The notes beneath the pieces are model-generated. The model ran no database searches. It was not told where the DNA came from and saw only the letters and a program-made list of their open reading frames with translations. Shown one piece after another: positions 6,170 to 8,644 of a DNA stretch of 8,644 nt. The stretch is from an uncultured Bacilli bacterium. Its GTDB lineage: Bacteria > Bacillota_I > Bacilli_A > RF39 > UBA660. Location of the stretch: assembly GCA_934086775.1 (NCBI GenBank), contig CAKOIJ010000035.1:1-8644 (forward strand), written 5' to 3'. The stretch's first letter is position 1, and each line of letters begins with the position of its first letter. A program made the position numbers and the translations under genes.

Positions 6170-7762
6170 TTAATGCTTTCTTGTTCTTAACAATTTACTA
6201 TAAACTTTTCTATCTACATTATCTAAATAACAACTAGCTAGTACTTCTATCTTATCAAGTGTTAAACCAGTTACTAATTCTATATCATGAAAAGTTATAC
6301 TTTTTCCATATACTAATGCCATTATACCAAGAGCTTCTTTCTTCCCATATATATCTTTTATTCTATCGTATTCACTTGTTTTAGCAAGTCTTCTCATATA
6401 TAATAAACTCTTATCACTTACTTTAAATATATTACTATCTTTAACTATATTTCTTTCAAATCTCTGTAGTATTTTCTTAATTACTTCTAAATCTTTGTTA
6501 GATAAAGTTCCTTTCTCTCTTGGACTCATAAAATCTTCCCCATATTTTATCTTTAATAAAGTTTGTTCTTCTTCACTCATTTTACTAATATAAACTTTAA
6601 CTAATTCTAATTCTTCTTTAGTAAAAATACCATCTAACCCTTTATAATAAACTTTACTCTTATTACTTACTTTTAAATAATTCCTAATTCTATAAATTAA
6701 AATATGGTCTATAAAATATCTCTCATCTTTAGTTAAATCTTTCCCATGTACAGTTTCATCTAAATTAACTCCATATTTTTTCTTTAATAAATATATATCC
6801 TCTTCTCTTAAATATTTATCTATAACATCCTTTACTCTCTCAGAAAATTCTAAATCACTTTCTCCATTTAATTTATATTTACTTAATGCATTAAATAAAG
6901 TTTTATCCAAACTACTTTCATTAATTACTACATTCTTTATTGCATTAATAGTACTCATTTTTAAAACTATTTCATTCCCCATTAAAATAACTTCTTTAGA
7001 TAAATCATCACCAAATTTAGAATATATTAACTCTCTAGTATTTTTTCTTAAAAATCCTACCTTATATCTAATAACATCTATATCTTCATCAATTAAATCA
7101 GTTATCTTAACACTTTTACTATTCTTTAAATCATTTATTCTTCTTTTAATTTTTCTTAGTATTTTAATATTTATTTCATCATTAAGAGTACTATCTACTA
7201 AATTAACTTCATCATAATTTTCCCCATATTTAAGTTTTAATAATCTTCTTTCCTCTGGTGATAGCAAAGAAATACCTTTTAATATTAATTCCTTATCTTC
7301 ATTAATTTGATTAAATAAACCTTTATAATTCTTAGCATCAAATGTATATTCCTTTTTAAAACTACTCTTATTATCTAATAAGGCCTTTCCTATTTTAGAA
7401 ATAGTATAATAATTCTTGCTCTTTTCAAAAGTATTAACTTTTTCTCTCACACTATTACTTTTAAAAGAATATTCTTTTAAAAGTAATTCTAACATATTAT
7501 CATCTAAATCATATACTAAATCAAATACTTTAGCTTTATCATATTTACTAAATACTTTAAATAAATTCTTTTTATAAAGTTTCTTCTTAACTTTTTCTAT
7601 AACATTTAAAGCTTGCTTACTACTAACACTTCTTTTCTTTGAATTAACTCCCCATATATATGTAATTAAATCACTATCAATGTGTCCAAGTGATTTAATT
7701 ACATTATCCACTTCTTCTTTACTTGCATTTTCAAAATTTAAATAGAATTCATTCTTTAACAT
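6170..7762 (-). CDS. Uncharacterised protein of seven degenerate repeats of about 75 residues, sigma-region-4-like
   Basis: I do not recognise this 530-residue protein. It has no signal peptide or membrane helix, is rich in Lys, Leu, Glu and Asp, and looks all-helical and cytoplasmic. A 14-residue block, roughly L-S-x-E-E-x-x-L-L-K-x-K-Y-G, recurs seven times, ending at residues 38, 99, 180, 251, 331, 408 and 486 (spacings 61, 81, 71, 80, 77, 78). The clearest copies are at 167-180, 318-331 and 395-408. Each is followed by a variable stretch and a basic helix such as KIKRRIN or RIRNYL. The block resembles the start of sigma-70 region 4, and the last unit (about 488-525) reads like a helix-turn-helix, so nucleic-acid or RNA-polymerase binding is possible but unproven. 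The frame is open to 7816, but that start lies inside the -35 element. ATG 7762 with GGGGGA upstream is the better start. Single-gene unit, with its own promoter/operator and terminator. Confidence 0.85.
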   Translation of the reverse strand: MLKNEFYLNFENASKEEVDNVIKSLGHIDSDLITYIWGVNSKKRSVSSKQALNVIEKVKKKLYKKNLFKVFSKYDKAKVFDLVYDLDDNMLELLLKEYSFKSNSVREKVNTFEKSKNYYTISKIGKALLDNKSSFKKEYTFDAKNYKGLFNQINEDKELILKGISLLSPEERRLLKLKYGENYDEVNLVDSTLNDEINIKILRKIKRRINDLKNSKSVKITDLIDEDIDVIRYKVGFLRKNTRELIYSKFGDDLSKEVILMGNEIVLKMSTINAIKNVVINESSLDKTLFNALSKYKLNGESDLEFSERVKDVIDKYLREEDIYLLKKKYGVNLDETVHGKDLTKDERYFIDHILIYRIRNYLKVSNKSKVYYKGLDGIFTKEELELVKVYISKMSEEEQTLLKIKYGEDFMSPREKGTLSNKDLEVIKKILQRFERNIVKDSNIFKVSDKSLLYMRRLAKTSEYDRIKDIYGKKEALGIMALVYGKSITFHDIELVTGLTLDKIEVLASCYLDNVDRKVYSKLLRTRKH

Positions 7763-7767
7763 AACTA

Positions 7768-7774
7768 TTCCCCC
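7768..7774 (-). promoter_or_regulatory. Ribosome binding site deciding the start at 7762
   Basis: GGGGGAA on the minus strand, its last G seven nucleotides before ATG 7762. The alternative upstream start at 7816 would lie upstream of the predicted transcription start (about 7781) and has no comparable site. Confidence 0.7.
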
Positions 7775-7783
7775 ATAAGTAAA

Positions 7784-7813
7784 ACATATTGTACTGTAAA
7801 TAGTACAATATGT
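7784..7813. promoter_or_regulatory. Perfect 12-bp inverted repeat over the promoter: probable repressor operator
   Basis: The arms ACATATTGTACT (7784-7795) and AGTACAATATGT (7802-7813) are exact reverse complements, separated by 6 nt. The palindrome covers the promoter spacer, the whole -10, and the first four bases of the -35, so a dimeric protein bound here would exclude RNA polymerase. A 17-bp spacer argues against MerR-type activation, which uses longer spacers. The TTGTAC/GTACAA half-sites would suit a small HTH repressor (GntR/YtrA-like, PadR-like or Xre-like); no such gene is in the window, and the product of the downstream gene itself is an alternative ligand. Confidence 0.75.
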
Positions 7814-7816
7814 CAA
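7788..7816 (-). promoter_or_regulatory. Near-consensus sigma-A promoter of the repeat-protein gene
   Basis: On the minus strand a perfect TTGACA (7816-7811) is followed by exactly 17 nt and TACAAT (7793-7788), one base from consensus. An AT-rich stretch with two TAATTA boxes lies immediately upstream and could act as an UP element. The predicted start is near 7781, leaving a leader of about 20 nt with the GGGGGA site. This is the best promoter in the window; such a strong core combined with an operator suggests a gene that is normally repressed and strongly expressed on release. Confidence 0.85.
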
Positions 7817-7873
7817 CTAATTAGTAATTATTTTTATCTATTAGACACAGTTAAATTAACGGGATCTGTTCTA

Positions 7874-8644
7874 TCAGCATCCACTTGTAGTACTTATTTC
7901 GTATGGTGTCTCAGGTGCTCCATTTCCACTAGTCCAAAGAGCACAAGTCTTGAGAGAAATGGCAGGACGCACGCCGTTCGAATAGTTCACATAGCCGTTA
8001 TAAAGGTAGCCCGGTTTGTTAGAACCATAAACGCGCCAAACGACCGATTCGACGACAGTCCAGAAGTAAGGCGACAAGAGCCACCAATAAGTACTTCCTG
8101 TTATACTTCCTCCAGCACTATTTAAATAATACCATGCATAAGGTGTAGATAAAGAATTACCTCTATATCCTCCGGCATATGTTATTTCATCTGCTGTCAT
8201 TAGTCCTATTGGATATATTAGTTTTGCTTCACTATTGCTTCCTGAAAATGCATCTTTGATGTTTGTACAATTATATGTTGGTGTTTTATTTGTATATAGT
8301 CTTGTATATGCAGCATAGTAGAATTTTGAACCAGTTGCACTATATGTTCCACTTCCCACTTCTCTATCATTACAATATACTGCTTCTGTACTTATATATT
8401 TTGAGTAACTTGATAGATTTGTACTATACCATTTATCTATATATGTTTTTATTGTACTATTAGTTGTGTTTAGTCTGTTGTTTACTTGACTACCACTTGT
8501 TCCATACATATATCCTACATACATTGAATCATTATCCGTACTATTGAATTCACTAGTTCCTATATATCCACTTGTTGTATCAGGACTTGTTCCTGCATAT
8601 AATAATCTTACACTTCCATCATGATTTGTTCTTATTATTCTCCA
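7874..8644 (-). CDS. C-terminal part of a DUF6273-like, lectin-type surface protein (truncated by window edge)
   Basis: The frame is open from the window edge to TGA at 7874, giving 256 residues of a longer protein; the ATG at 8524 is internal. Upstream of it the sequence begins WRIIRTNHDGSVRLLY, a pattern I associate with large surface or secreted proteins of uncultured gut Bacillota. The chain is rich in Tyr, Ser, Thr and Asn. Near the end are YWWLLSPYFW (residues 186-195 of the visible part), GYVNYSNGVRPAISLK, and then SGNGAPETPYEI, the layout I recall for the DUF6273 / C-type-lectin-like fold (WW-L-SP ... GVRPA-SLK ... G-G-P-Y-I). A ligand-binding display role outside the cell is likely, but the N-terminus that would show secretion is missing. 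The last 60 codons have quite different base composition from the rest (see the variable-region entry). No clear terminator follows in the 57 nt to the next promoter. Confidence 0.8.
   Translation of the reverse strand, partial: WRIIRTNHDGSVRLLYAGTSPDTTSGYIGTSEFNSTDNDSMYVGYMYGTSGSQVNNRLNTTNSTIKTYIDKWYSTNLSSYSKYISTEAVYCNDREVGSGTYSATGSKFYYAAYTRLYTNKTPTYNCTNIKDAFSGSNSEAKLIYPIGLMTADEITYAGGYRGNSLSTPYAWYYLNSAGGSITGSTYWWLLSPYFWTVVESVVWRVYGSNKPGYLYNGYVNYSNGVRPAISLKTCALWTSGNGAPETPYEISTTSGC
7915..8088 (-). other. GC-rich, adenine-poor island: candidate DGR variable region
   Basis: By hand count 7921-8100 is about 48% G+C, while the adjoining 8101-8220 of the same gene is about 33% and the window as a whole is lower still. 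The shift is abrupt. On the coding strand, the 57 nt from 8086 contain only four adenines. Codons 193-209 of the visible protein mostly end in C or T (13 of 17, such as TAC, TTC, GTC, CGC), unlike the A/T-ending codons used elsewhere. That is what mutated AAY codons in a diversity-generating retroelement variable region look like. The stretch encodes the lectin-type ligand surface and ends in a GC-dense block (7961-7976) coding GVRPA, where a homing-initiation element would sit. Template repeat and reverse transcriptase are not in the window, so recent gene conversion or cassette transfer is an alternative. Confidence 0.5.

Noticed and set aside
7817..7873. Search for a terminator or a DGR-type hairpin after the candidate variable region
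   Set aside because: Only GTTAATTTAAC and a weak TAGA...TCTA pairing are present; no stable stem with a T-tail is visible.
8452..8462. ATTGTACTATT, resembling a half-site of the operator at 7784-7813
   Set aside because: It is inside coding sequence for Asn-Ser-Thr-Ile, lacks the second arm, and similar TGTACTAT strings recur in this gene through its codon usage.
8263..8463. Plus-strand frame rich in Tyr and Leu
   Set aside because: It is antisense to the DUF6273-like gene, which is low-complexity in Tyr, Ser and Thr codons.

Overview
This window is very AT-rich, and every gene I can support reads on the minus strand. The open frames on the plus strand are shadows. TGG is used freely for tryptophan and one gene ends in TGA, so the standard bacterial code applies. 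The lipobox signal peptide, AGGAGG-type ribosome binding sites and the gene families (YqeG, YqeH, YerB/DUF3048, Obg) point to a low-GC Bacillota. The DUF6273-like protein with a GVRPA ending resembles surface proteins of uncultured gut Bacilli/Mollicutes-related lineages (RF39-like). That placement is inference from recall.

Layout in the direction of transcription, from high to low coordinates. (1) 8644-7874 is the 3' part of a large, Tyr/Ser/Thr/Asn-rich, probably surface-exposed protein. Its C-terminal lectin-like stretch sits in a sharp GC-rich, A-poor island that looks like the variable region of a diversity-generating retroelement. (2) 7816-7784 is an almost consensus sigma-A promoter whose -35 to -10 interval is covered by a perfect 12-bp inverted repeat. 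It drives (3) an unrecognised 530-residue protein at 7762-6170 built of seven degenerate repeats of about 75 residues, each faintly like sigma-70 region 4. Two tandem hairpins with T-rich tails close that unit. (4) 6058-1510 is a tight cluster, obgE-yqeG-yqeH-mutL. Its genes are 9 nt apart or overlap by 8 nt, joining ribosome-assembly GTPases, a HAD phosphatase and a mismatch-repair protein. (5) 1424-426 is a YerB-type DUF3048 lipoprotein. (6) 338-1 is the N-terminal part of a single-pass membrane protein with its own promoter, running off the window.

The central block is housekeeping: ribosome subunit maturation and DNA repair. The right end (about 6100-8644) is accessory and holds the interesting material: a candidate hypervariable surface protein next to a tightly regulated repeat protein of unknown role. 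No reverse transcriptase, template repeat, CRISPR array, tRNA or insertion sequence is visible here.
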